5,895 bases of DNA from JBGOUV01 sp041477815 (GTDB taxonomy: Bacteria > Acidobacteriota > Terriglobia > Bryobacterales > JACQDG01): contig JBGOUV010000411.1 in the NCBI GenBank assembly GCA_041477815.1, positions 1 through 5,895 on the forward strand. The letters are read 5' to 3'. Below the pieces are notes generated by a model. The model did no database searches. It had not been told where the DNA came from and was given only the letters and a program-made list of their open reading frames with translations. Each line of letters opens with the position of its first letter. The stretch's first letter is position 1. A program made the position numbers and the translations under genes. Positions 1 to 5,809 of the stretch are shown piece after piece.

Positions 1-34
1 CAATGACCAGGATCTTGCCGTTGGGTGTGGACAT
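1..34 (-). CDS. N-terminal fragment of a minus-strand gene running off the left edge
   Basis: Reading the minus strand from position 34, an ATG opens a frame encoding MSTPNGKILVI before the window ends. A short polar leader followed by a hydrophobic beta-strand (KILVI) is how many response-regulator receiver domains begin, where two acidic residues come next, but nucleotide-binding folds also start this way and 11 residues cannot decide. No good Shine-Dalgarno is visible upstream; a second ATG 14 bases further upstream is in another frame. The gene is separated from the GH67 gene by almost 600 bases and so is probably not part of its operon. Confidence 0.4.
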   Translation of the reverse strand, partial: MSTPNGKILVI

Positions 35-217
35 CTGTCTTGGTACATATCGGCCGGCTTGGCCCGAAGGTTTAGGAACTGCTAGCAGGCCCCCGGCCCT
101 GTAGCACGGTTTACGCGAGCCGCGGTTGGTCCAGTGGGAGGGCGAGGGGGCCGGAGCTGTCGCTTGAATCTCCGGCGGCGGCGCCGGGACGAGTCGCAAC
201 AAGAGAGCCGTCCGGCT

Positions 218-239
218 CGTGGTGCAAATTTGCACCACG
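218..239. promoter_or_regulatory. Perfect 22-bp palindrome, candidate operator
   Basis: The half-site CGTGGTGCAAA is followed directly by its exact reverse complement, with an AT-rich centre (GCAAATTTGC) in GC-rich surroundings. No T-tract follows on either strand, so it is unlikely to be an intrinsic terminator. Perfect palindromes with an AT centre are typical binding sites of dimeric repressors. It lies about 185 bases upstream of the minus-strand gene at 1-34, far for a core operator but possible. It abuts the inverted repeat at 205-218. Which protein binds it cannot be told from the window. Confidence 0.5.
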
Positions 240-499
240 GTAAGTTGTTGCAATCACACAACCACGCGCGGCAACCGCCGTCCGCACGCGAGCAAGGTAG
301 TGCACAGCGGCGGGGCGCCGGTTTCGAGGACCTCTCGTCTCACCGCACTACCGCCGAACGGGCAGGCGCAGGCGGTGGCGGAGGGCGCCAAGGCAGCCGC
401 CCGAAAGTCTTGGGGCGGCGGGTGGGCTACGCCGCAAATCCGAACAACACCGACCTCTACCAGCCGCTTGCAGGACGCGGAGCTGGGCATCCTGCGGGC

Positions 500-515
500 T
501 AACGCTGGAGCGTTA
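500..515. repeat. Short hairpin downstream of the GH67 gene
   Basis: TAACGC and GCGTTA form a perfect 6-bp stem around the loop TGGA. It lies about 100 bases beyond the GH67 stop codon on the minus strand. There is no run of T after it, so it is at best a weak transcript-end or RNA-stabilising structure rather than a classical rho-independent terminator. Confidence 0.3.
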
Positions 516-617
516 CCACGCGAATCCGCTGGGCAACCTGAAGGCGGCCCAGGGCACCGGAGGCGCCATCAACACGACGGCCGACTGGTCTTGCCCGGCA
601 ACTTCGGTCGCATCCTA

Positions 618-3104
618 TCAACGAGCACCCATCCGCGAATCTTGCGGGTCAATCTCGAGGTAGTCGAGCCCGGCACGCTCCGCGCCGTCCGGCACGCCCT
701 CGATACGGACCTGGTCCCCGGGCCGCAGCCCCAGGCCGGCAACCCGGCGCCGGGTGGACGAGTGCGCGTCCATCCGGAGCGCCGGCAAATCGTCGTGGGC
801 GGTCCACTCGTCGACTTGTTGAGCGCCGACGAACAGCCGGTAGTGAGCCGTGCCGTTGTTCTGGTCGAAATACTGAATGCTGAGGTCGTACCAGCCCGGC
901 CTGCCGCGGTAGGTAAAGGTCGCCGTGCAGCGTCGGGCCGGAGGGGCGCACTGCACAGCCTGGCCGCCGGAAGCGGCTTCCCAGGGCGTGATCGCGACTA
1001 CCTCGTACCCTTCGAGCCTCATCGACTCCGCTTCCAGCCGATGGGGAAAGTTCCCGGCGCGGCCCTGGGCGTCAGGGATTCCGGAAGTCTTCAGAAACCA
1101 GTTATTCACCGCGTCCCGCCAGACGCGGGCGTGGCCGGCCTGGTACTCCAGGCGCGCCAGCACCTCCCCGTAGCGTGGCTCGTCCACCAGCCCTGGGAGC
1201 GACCGCCACTGCCGCAGCGACTCTTCCACCGCGGCGGCTCCTTCATAATGCGAGTCGTAGATGTGCTGGATCACCGTCTTGCCCGTATGCAGGAGGTGGG
1301 TGTAGGGCACGTGGTGCATAAACAGAAGCAGCTCATCGGGGCAGTCGGCGAGGGATTCATACCTCTTGGCCACCGGCGGACGGTATTGGCCGATATAGCC
1401 GGTGCCGGTGGCGACGGTGCGATCCATGCCGATGCCCTTCTGGTCGGCGCGGTGCCATTGGCCCCAGCCGTTGCGCTCGGAGGCTTCGACCGCCGGACCA
1501 TAGTGGCTGCCGGTGATATCGGTGAGGGTCTGGGCGCCGAGCGGGCCCGTGTAGTTCTCATAGTTGCGCCAGGAGGCGAGTTGCAGGGCCACCATGGTCT
1601 TCACGACCAGAGGGTGGTGGGACCAGGTGAGCCGCGTCCACTCGTCGGCGATCTGTCCGGCGCCGAGGTGGGGATCCCAGGCCAGACGTCCGAAGCCATA
1701 GAGGTTCGCCTGCGACAGGTGATGACCGGTCCAATTCGCGGCCAGGCCGACGTTGGAGACCCCCACGAAGCCGCGGACCAGCGCCTTCACCGGCGTGCCG
1801 GCGCCCTGCGCCTGCATATCGAAATCCAGCGCCTCTTTCCACATCGGAATCAGGAAAACGAGATGACGGGCCTGCCCGAAGTACTCCTGGGTGATCTGCA
1901 ATTCGATCGCCTGGTTCGTTTTCTCCAGCGCGCCGAACAGGGGCGACGCGGGCTCGCGCACCTGGAAGTCGATCGGTCCGTGCTTGATCTGGATCAGGAC
2001 ATTATCGTCGAACCGGCCGTCCAGACTGTGAAAATTATCGTAGGCGGCGCGGGCCCGGTCGTTTTTCAGGTTCCGCCAGTCCATATGGTGGTCGTAGACG
2101 AAGCCGCGATAGAAGAGCAGGCCGCCGTGCGGGCGGAGAGCGCGCGCGATGGTGTTGGCCGCGTCGGCGTGCGTCCGGCCGTAAGCAGACGGTCCCACCC
2201 GCCCCTCGGAGTCCGCCTTCAGAACAAAGCCGCCGAGATCCGGGATGGCGCGGTAGATCTCGGCGGCCTTGCTCTGCCACCAGCGAATGACGCCGGGATC
2301 GGCAGGGTCGAACGTGTCCAGGCCTCCGATCGCCTGCGGGCTGCTCAGGTCGATCGAGACCGCGACCTGCACTCCCCAGGGACGGAAGGCCTCGGCCAGA
2401 CGCGCCAACTGCGGGAGAAACTCGGTGGTGAGGACGCGCGGATCAGCGTTGACGTTGTTGACGGCGCAGCCGTTGATACCGAGCGAAGCCAGCAGGCGGG
2501 CATAGTCGCGCACGCGGCTCAAGTCGGCGCGGACATTGTTGTTCTCGAAGAAAATGGACCGGCCGCCATAGCCGCGCTCGATCGTGCCGTTCAGGTTGTT
2601 CCACTCGTTCACCCAGCGCACCGGCGCGTGGGGCGCCTGTCGTTCGTCCAGCGGGTCGATCCTCTGCCGGAGACCGATTCTGCGCAACAAGGCAAAGGCT
2701 CCGTAGAGCACACCCCGGTCGTTGGGGGCGGCGATCACCAGATACGAGACGCCGGCGATGGTCAGGGTCTTCAGCCGGTAGCCGTCTCGCGGGAGGTCCG
2801 CTGGGAGGCGAGCGTTCGCTTTCTGCAGCGCCTCGAAGGTTCCCAGGACGATGGCGGGCTCGCGCGGCAGGCGGGTCTCCAGGCGCAGCGTTCGCCCCAG
2901 CATCCCGCGTACTCCGCGTATCAACTCCTCCTGCGCGGAACGAACCACGGCGGAGTCGTCCAGGGCGGCCACCACGGCCGGCAGATGGGAGTCGGAGGCC
3001 GCGGCTGCGGCGTCGAGCGGCGCGTAGCGCAGCCACGCCTCGTAGCCGGACTCCGCCCGCATTCCCGCGGCCAGAGCGAGCAGGAGAAGAGGAGCGCGGG
3101 TCAC
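618..3104 (-). CDS. aguA: Secreted GH67 alpha-glucuronidase with C-terminal CBM6/35-like domain
   Basis: This 828-residue enzyme should hydrolyse the alpha-1,2 bond that joins (4-O-methyl)glucuronic acid to the terminal xylose of aldouronic acids. The GTG start at 3104 overlaps the upstream stop codon and puts a signal peptide first: Arg3, a hydrophobic run at 4-15, likely cleavage after MRA (17). It has no lipobox, so a periplasmic location is inferred. The GH67 N-terminal domain covers about 18-150, the catalytic barrel about 150-470 and the helical C-terminal domain about 470-690. E300 in KADSEGRVGP matches the catalytic acid; D379 in GPIDFQVREP and E407 in ITQEYFGQ match the base pair. 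Their spacings of 79 and 28 residues equal those of Geobacillus E285/D364/E392. Residues about 688-817 are extra: they open with RLEAES, contain GWYDLSIQYFD and end with LDYLEI, the pattern of a CBM6/CBM35 beta-sandwich. A Cys pair (719, 726) may form a disulphide. Function is nearly certain; the binding module is a strong inference. Confidence 0.95.
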   Translation of the reverse strand: MTRAPLLLLALAAGMRAESGYEAWLRYAPLDAAAAASDSHLPAVVAALDDSAVVRSAQEELIRGVRGMLGRTLRLETRLPREPAIVLGTFEALQKANARLPADLPRDGYRLKTLTIAGVSYLVIAAPNDRGVLYGAFALLRRIGLRQRIDPLDERQAPHAPVRWVNEWNNLNGTIERGYGGRSIFFENNNVRADLSRVRDYARLLASLGINGCAVNNVNADPRVLTTEFLPQLARLAEAFRPWGVQVAVSIDLSSPQAIGGLDTFDPADPGVIRWWQSKAAEIYRAIPDLGGFVLKADSEGRVGPSAYGRTHADAANTIARALRPHGGLLFYRGFVYDHHMDWRNLKNDRARAAYDNFHSLDGRFDDNVLIQIKHGPIDFQVREPASPLFGALEKTNQAIELQITQEYFGQARHLVFLIPMWKEALDFDMQAQGAGTPVKALVRGFVGVSNVGLAANWTGHHLSQANLYGFGRLAWDPHLGAGQIADEWTRLTWSHHPLVVKTMVALQLASWRNYENYTGPLGAQTLTDITGSHYGPAVEASERNGWGQWHRADQKGIGMDRTVATGTGYIGQYRPPVAKRYESLADCPDELLLFMHHVPYTHLLHTGKTVIQHIYDSHYEGAAAVEESLRQWRSLPGLVDEPRYGEVLARLEYQAGHARVWRDAVNNWFLKTSGIPDAQGRAGNFPHRLEAESMRLEGYEVVAITPWEAASGGQAVQCAPPARRCTATFTYRGRPGWYDLSIQYFDQNNGTAHYRLFVGAQQVDEWTAHDDLPALRMDAHSSTRRRVAGLGLRPGDQVRIEGVPDGAERAGLDYLEIDPQDSRMGAR

Positions 3105-4423
3105 AGATTCGTCCAGCGCTGGAAGTTGCCACGGAATAAGCGGGTCACATCGCGGTCCACGTCCTCGCGGGTGATCGGCCGGCCGTCCTCGGCGAGCAGC
3201 CGGTAGGTCCTGGCCAGCAGCGGAGCGAAGGTCCGGCGGGTGTTGCGCCACTTGTAGAGGATCTGCTCCAGGATCCGGGCGTCCGAATGTTGCGGGATGA
3301 AGCTGGTCCCGAGCATTTCCAAGCGCTCGCGAGTGATCTCCTGGACGATCGACTCGTTGTTGAGGAACCACCAACAACCGAACGGCATCAGGTTGCTGAA
3401 TTTTCGCGCATAGACGCACAGCTCATGCTGGTTCTCGCGGCTCAGCACGCTGACCAGGAAGCGATTGTCGGGAAAATCGCAGCACAGCCTCTCGACCGCC
3501 CGCAAATCGGCCCTCCCGGCCGCATCCCCGCCCAGGCGCAAAGCCGGGTTGACCTGCCGGCGGACGCCGATCATCAGGGCCAGCGGAATATTCAACTCCC
3601 GGCAGGCGGGCAGAATCGCGCCGGTCAGCAGGGCGGTCCGAACGTCGTTCTCCGGGAACTGGAACGAGTCGGGCAGCGACACGGCCAGGTATACCGCCCG
3701 CATGCGCAGCGACCAGGCCAGGACGAACCGCCGCACTTCCGCCACCGTCTTGCCGCCGGCGTCCGGGTCGACAGCGTAACCCTGCGAGGCCACGCGCCCG
3801 CAGTGGGCGGACCATTCATTCAGGATACGATCCAGCCGCAGCGAGGCGTGAAACCGGGGGTCCGGCCCGATCTCGCCGTCCCACACTACGGCCTCGGCCG
3901 GATCGAGCGGGTCGTTCGTCATGACGGCGGCGCCGACTCCGGCCAGGCGGAACACGCGCGGGACATACTCCGCGAGATTCTGCTCGCGGAAGAACTCGCG
4001 CAGCGGCTCCAGCGTTGCGGGGGCCGTAGGGAGACCCAGCGCGGCCAGCACCGCAATCACGCCCCGCGTCGCTTCCGAAAGGGGAGCGTTCTCGACGAAC
4101 AGGGTCTTCCACACCAGGTCCGCGCGCTGCGATTTGCTCAGGGCCCAGTATTGTTGGGGGCACAGGGACGAGAACCGAAAGAGCTCGGCCTCGAGATAGT
4201 GATAGGTGAGCAGGTCCTCGATGCCCCACTGTCCCAGATTCCCGAATGCCGGAGCAAACAGGTGCGTGTGAATATCCAGGAACGGCGTGGCGGCGAGGAC
4301 TTCCTGGACCACGGTTTCGATATCCGCCGGCGCGATCCGCGGGCGGTGTTTACCATCCCCGGGGACTTCGATGGCCGGCGGCAGGTTGGGGATAGGTTGC
4401 AACCTCGAACTATATCTGACCAC
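3101..4423 (-). CDS. uxaC: Divergent glucuronate (uronate) isomerase, amidohydrolase superfamily
   Basis: The family converts D-glucuronate to D-fructuronate (or galacturonate to tagaturonate) in the cytoplasm, the first step of uronate catabolism. Family signs, numbered from the GTG at 4423: metal-binding DIHTH (H52, H54); LLTYHYLEAELFRF (H75, Y76) matching the active-site His-Tyr; TNDPLD followed by LRLD (R196); GCWWFLNN (W351, W352); and HSDAR (D381, R383), equivalent to TDSR in the E. coli enzyme. The C-terminus (RNTRRTF to GNFQRW) also aligns. Canonical enzymes have a His before IG in the HIG-RNNN segment; here it is M284 in LMIGVRRQVN. At 440 residues it is slightly shorter than the usual 470. 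The start is uncertain: residues 1-30 are Pro-rich and unlike the family, no Shine-Dalgarno precedes 4423, and a promoter-like sequence overlaps the first codons, so the GTG at 4312 (residue 38) is an alternative. It is the first gene of the operon with the GH67. Confidence 0.82.
   Translation of the reverse strand: MVRYSSRLQPIPNLPPAIEVPGDGKHRPRIAPADIETVVQEVLAATPFLDIHTHLFAPAFGNLGQWGIEDLLTYHYLEAELFRFSSLCPQQYWALSKSQRADLVWKTLFVENAPLSEATRGVIAVLAALGLPTAPATLEPLREFFREQNLAEYVPRVFRLAGVGAAVMTNDPLDPAEAVVWDGEIGPDPRFHASLRLDRILNEWSAHCGRVASQGYAVDPDAGGKTVAEVRRFVLAWSLRMRAVYLAVSLPDSFQFPENDVRTALLTGAILPACRELNIPLALMIGVRRQVNPALRLGGDAAGRADLRAVERLCCDFPDNRFLVSVLSRENQHELCVYARKFSNLMPFGCWWFLNNESIVQEITRERLEMLGTSFIPQHSDARILEQILYKWRNTRRTFAPLLARTYRLLAEDGRPITREDVDRDVTRLFRGNFQRWTNL
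4394..4405. promoter_or_regulatory. 12-bp palindrome over the predicted operon start site
   Basis: AGGTTGCAACCT is a perfect palindrome. If the promoter at 4409-4437 is correct, transcription would begin near 4402, inside this palindrome, the classic place for a repressor operator. The 7-mer GGTTGCA recurs at 4576-4582, next to the start of the ROK regulator gene. Binding by that regulator is an inference from position only. Confidence 0.4.
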
Positions 4424-4437
4424 GAGCCCGGAAGCAA
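4409..4437 (-). promoter_or_regulatory. Candidate sigma70 promoter of the isomerase-GH67 operon
   Basis: On the minus strand TTGCTT (4437-4432) and TATAGT (4414-4409) are separated by exactly 17 bases. The -10 box matches the consensus at five of six positions, the -35 box at three of six. It points toward the isomerase gene. It overlaps the annotated GTG start at 4423, so if it is used the true translation start must lie further downstream. Confidence 0.4.
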
Positions 4438-4445
4438 GCGCCGGC

Positions 4446-4484
4446 AGGAGTGCCGAGGAGTGCCGAGGAGTGCCGGGAGTGCCG
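4446..4484. repeat. Tandem repeat of about 3.9 copies with 10-bp period
   Basis: Three identical copies of AGGAGTGCCG (4446-4455, 4456-4465, 4466-4475) are followed by GGAGTGCCG (4476-4484), which lacks only the leading A. The period is close to one helical turn, so a protein binding each unit would bind one face of the DNA. It begins 9 bases upstream of the candidate -35 box of the operon promoter. It could be an activator or repressor array, or a simple slippage repeat. Confidence 0.8.
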
Positions 4485-4506
4485 GCGCGGCACGCGGAGA
4501 GCGTGC
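4479..4506. repeat. Two overlapping inverted repeats
   Basis: GTGCCG (4479-4484) pairs with CGGCAC (4488-4493) around a 3-base gap, and GCACGC (4490-4495) pairs with GCGTGC (4501-4506) around a 5-base gap. They share positions 4490-4493, so only one could fold at a time in RNA. The first uses the last unit of the tandem repeat. Transcription of this segment is not shown. Confidence 0.4.
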
Positions 4507-4578
4507 GCCAGGTTTCCGGCTAGGCTACACTGGTGTGGTGTCGGCAAAATACCCGGCAGGCCGCCAATTCCTTAGGGT

Positions 4579-4601
4579 TGCAGTTCGGCGCCGGAACTGC
4601 A
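4579..4601. promoter_or_regulatory. Inverted repeat against the ROK regulator start codon
   Basis: TGCAGTTC (4579-4586) and GAACTGCA (4594-4601) are perfect 8-bp arms around the 7-base spacer GGCGCCG. The right arm ends two bases before the ATG at 4603 and contains the only Shine-Dalgarno-like bases, GGA at 4593-4595 with its flanks. As DNA it could be the operator for autoregulation; as RNA it would form a hairpin that hides the ribosome binding site. Both readings are inference; the repeat itself is certain. Confidence 0.55.
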
Positions 4602-4602
4602 G

Positions 4603-5772
4603 ATGATCGATCTACCGCGCATCCAGGGAGCGTCCTCCGAAGGCGTTCGGGATTTCAACCGGCGGATCGTCCTCAACCTCATTCGCCGGCGGCAGCCGAT
4701 TTCCCGCGCCGACCTGGCCCGTGTCTCCGGGTTGCAGCGCAGCACGATTTCCTTGATTGTCGAGCAACTGATCGAGGAGCATTGGGTCCTGGAAGGCGCC
4801 ACCGGCCGGCTGCCGCGGGGCCGGCGTCCCACCTTCCTGCGATTGAACGACGACCGCGTCATCGTCGGAGTGGATATTCGTCCTACCCAGATCACGGTCG
4901 CTCTGGCCGATGTCAACGGGAAGTTCACCACTCGGGAATCGATGGCCACGCCGGCCCATCCGAAGGCCGCGATCAAGGGCGTGATCCAGCGGATTCAGCG
5001 CATCCTCCGGTCGTGTGACGGGAAGAAGATCCAGGGCATCGGTATCAGCCTGCCGGGGCGCATCGCCCGCCCGTCGGACCGGTTGGTGTTTGCCCCCAAC
5101 CTCCACTGGCCGGAGGTGGATATTCGCACGCCCATCGCGAAAGCGACCGGTCTGGAGGTGGAGCTGGAGAATGCGGCGAATGCCTGCGTCCTGGCGGCGG
5201 TCTGGTTCGATCGTCTGGAAGAGTGCCGTAATCTGGTGGTGGTCACGGTGTCCGAGGGCATCGGCACCGGAGTTTTTGTCAACGGCCAGTTGGCGCGCGG
5301 CCTGAACGGCATGGCCGGAGAATTCGGCCACGTGACACTCGATCCGAGCGGGCCGGTTTGCGGGTGCGGCCGGCGCGGTTGTTGGGAGGTCTTCGGTTCC
5401 AATCGCGCCGCCCTGCGCTACTACCTGGAATCCGTTGCGCAGTCCCATGGCCTGACCTTCCAGGATCTTCTGAGCCTCGCCGATCAAGGCGATACCCGGG
5501 CCATCCAGGCCCTGGAGACTATGGCCCATTATCTCGGCCGCGGCATGCGCATGATCGTGGCCGGACTCGCTCCCGAGCGGATTATCGTGGTGGGCGATCT
5601 GACCCGCTCCTGGCGCCGTTTTGGGCCGGTGATTGAAAGTGAGGTGCACGCCCAGGTGCTGCCGGGCGGAAGCGCTCCTCGGGTGATTCCCGCCCATGAA
5701 GACGGCCTGGCCCGCCTGCGAGGTACGGTAGCCCTGGTATTGCAGAAGGACTTCGGTCTGACCCAGGCCTGA
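4603..5772 (+). CDS. ROK-family transcriptional regulator (XylR/NagC type)
   Basis: This is a 389-residue sugar-responsive DNA-binding regulator, normal length for the family. Residues about 15-82 form a winged helix: the helix-turn-helix lies in PISRADLARVSGLQRSTIS (32-50) and the wing in GRRPTFLRLN (73-82). The ROK domain follows, with a degenerate nucleotide-binding strand VGVDIRPTQITVAL (D91), GIGISLPG (145-152), a phosphate-type loop GIGTGVFVNG (219-228) and the ROK zinc signature H243, C253, C255, C260 with GCWE at 259-262. In ROK kinases the catalytic base is the Asp of ENDAN; here the segment reads ENAAN with A191, so kinase activity is unlikely and a regulatory role is supported. The family includes the xylose repressor XylR, which fits a neighbour acting on xylan fragments; the ligand may be xylose, glucuronate or a derivative. 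It is divergent from the isomerase-GH67 operon, a common layout for a local repressor. Identity is firm; target and ligand are inferred. Confidence 0.93.
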   Translation: MIDLPRIQGASSEGVRDFNRRIVLNLIRRRQPISRADLARVSGLQRSTISLIVEQLIEEHWVLEGATGRLPRGRRPTFLRLNDDRVIVGVDIRPTQITVALADVNGKFTTRESMATPAHPKAAIKGVIQRIQRILRSCDGKKIQGIGISLPGRIARPSDRLVFAPNLHWPEVDIRTPIAKATGLEVELENAANACVLAAVWFDRLEECRNLVVVTVSEGIGTGVFVNGQLARGLNGMAGEFGHVTLDPSGPVCGCGRRGCWEVFGSNRAALRYYLESVAQSHGLTFQDLLSLADQGDTRAIQALETMAHYLGRGMRMIVAGLAPERIIVVGDLTRSWRRFGPVIESEVHAQVLPGGSAPRVIPAHEDGLARLRGTVALVLQKDFGLTQA

Positions 5773-5776
5773 CGGG

Positions 5777-5805
5777 CCGACGCCGAGATGCCGCGACGGT
5801 GTCGG
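5777..5805 (+). terminator. Strong hairpin just after the ROK gene, possible terminator
   Basis: CCGACGCCG (5777-5785) pairs with CGGTGTCGG (5797-5805): nine base pairs including one G-U, around an 11-base loop. It starts four bases after the stop codon of the regulator, the usual place for a transcript end. No T-run follows, so termination would need Rho or a U-independent mechanism. It also lies just before the possible gene start at 5810, so a leader structure is an alternative. Confidence 0.4.
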
Positions 5806-5809
5806 AGCG

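Larger units (their letters stand above)
35..617. other. Gene-free intergenic stretch downstream of the GH67 gene
   Basis: No frame here has a convincing protein. The open frames on both strands are Arg/Pro/Gly/Ala-rich, as expected of non-coding GC-rich DNA. The stretch contains a perfect 22-bp palindrome at 218-239, an abutting 6-bp inverted repeat at 205-218 (GAGCCG, 2-base gap, CGGCTC), a GC-rich inverted repeat at 172-187 and a small hairpin at 500-515. On the plus strand around 425-610, pieces in two different frames look faintly protein-like (GYAANPNNTDLYQPL, then after a frame change NPLGNLKAAQGTGGAINTTA), which could be the decayed remnant of a gene, but I recognise no family. Confidence 0.5.
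4424..4602. promoter_or_regulatory. Divergent control region between the operon and the ROK regulator
   Basis: This 179-base gap separates two divergently transcribed units and must carry both promoters or their upstream parts. It contains a 10-bp-period tandem repeat (4446-4484), two overlapping inverted repeats (4479-4506) and an inverted repeat against the regulator's ATG (4579-4601). I see no clear promoter for the regulator; TACACT at 4526-4531 is a possible -10 box but has no matching -35. Confidence 0.6.

Noticed and set aside
172..187. GC-rich inverted repeat CCGGCG / CGCCGG with a 4-base loop
   Set aside because: It is built from simple GGC repeats in GC-rich DNA, with no T-tract and no adjacent gene end, so a chance origin is likely.
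219..3206. A 995-codon open frame on the plus strand, antisense to the GH67 gene
   Set aside because: The protein is rich in Arg, Gly, Val and Ala, has no recognisable domain and mirrors codons of the well-supported GH67 gene. Long antisense frames are common opposite GC-rich genes.
3105..3419. Extension of the GH67 frame upstream to an ATG-type start at 3419 (105 more residues)
   Set aside because: The extension is Arg/Pro-rich out-of-frame sequence of the isomerase gene. The GTG at 3104 gives a signal peptide and a standard stop/start overlap.
3287..4606. A 439-codon plus-strand frame antisense to the isomerase gene
   Set aside because: It has a low-complexity composition and no motifs, while the opposite strand has clear family motifs throughout.
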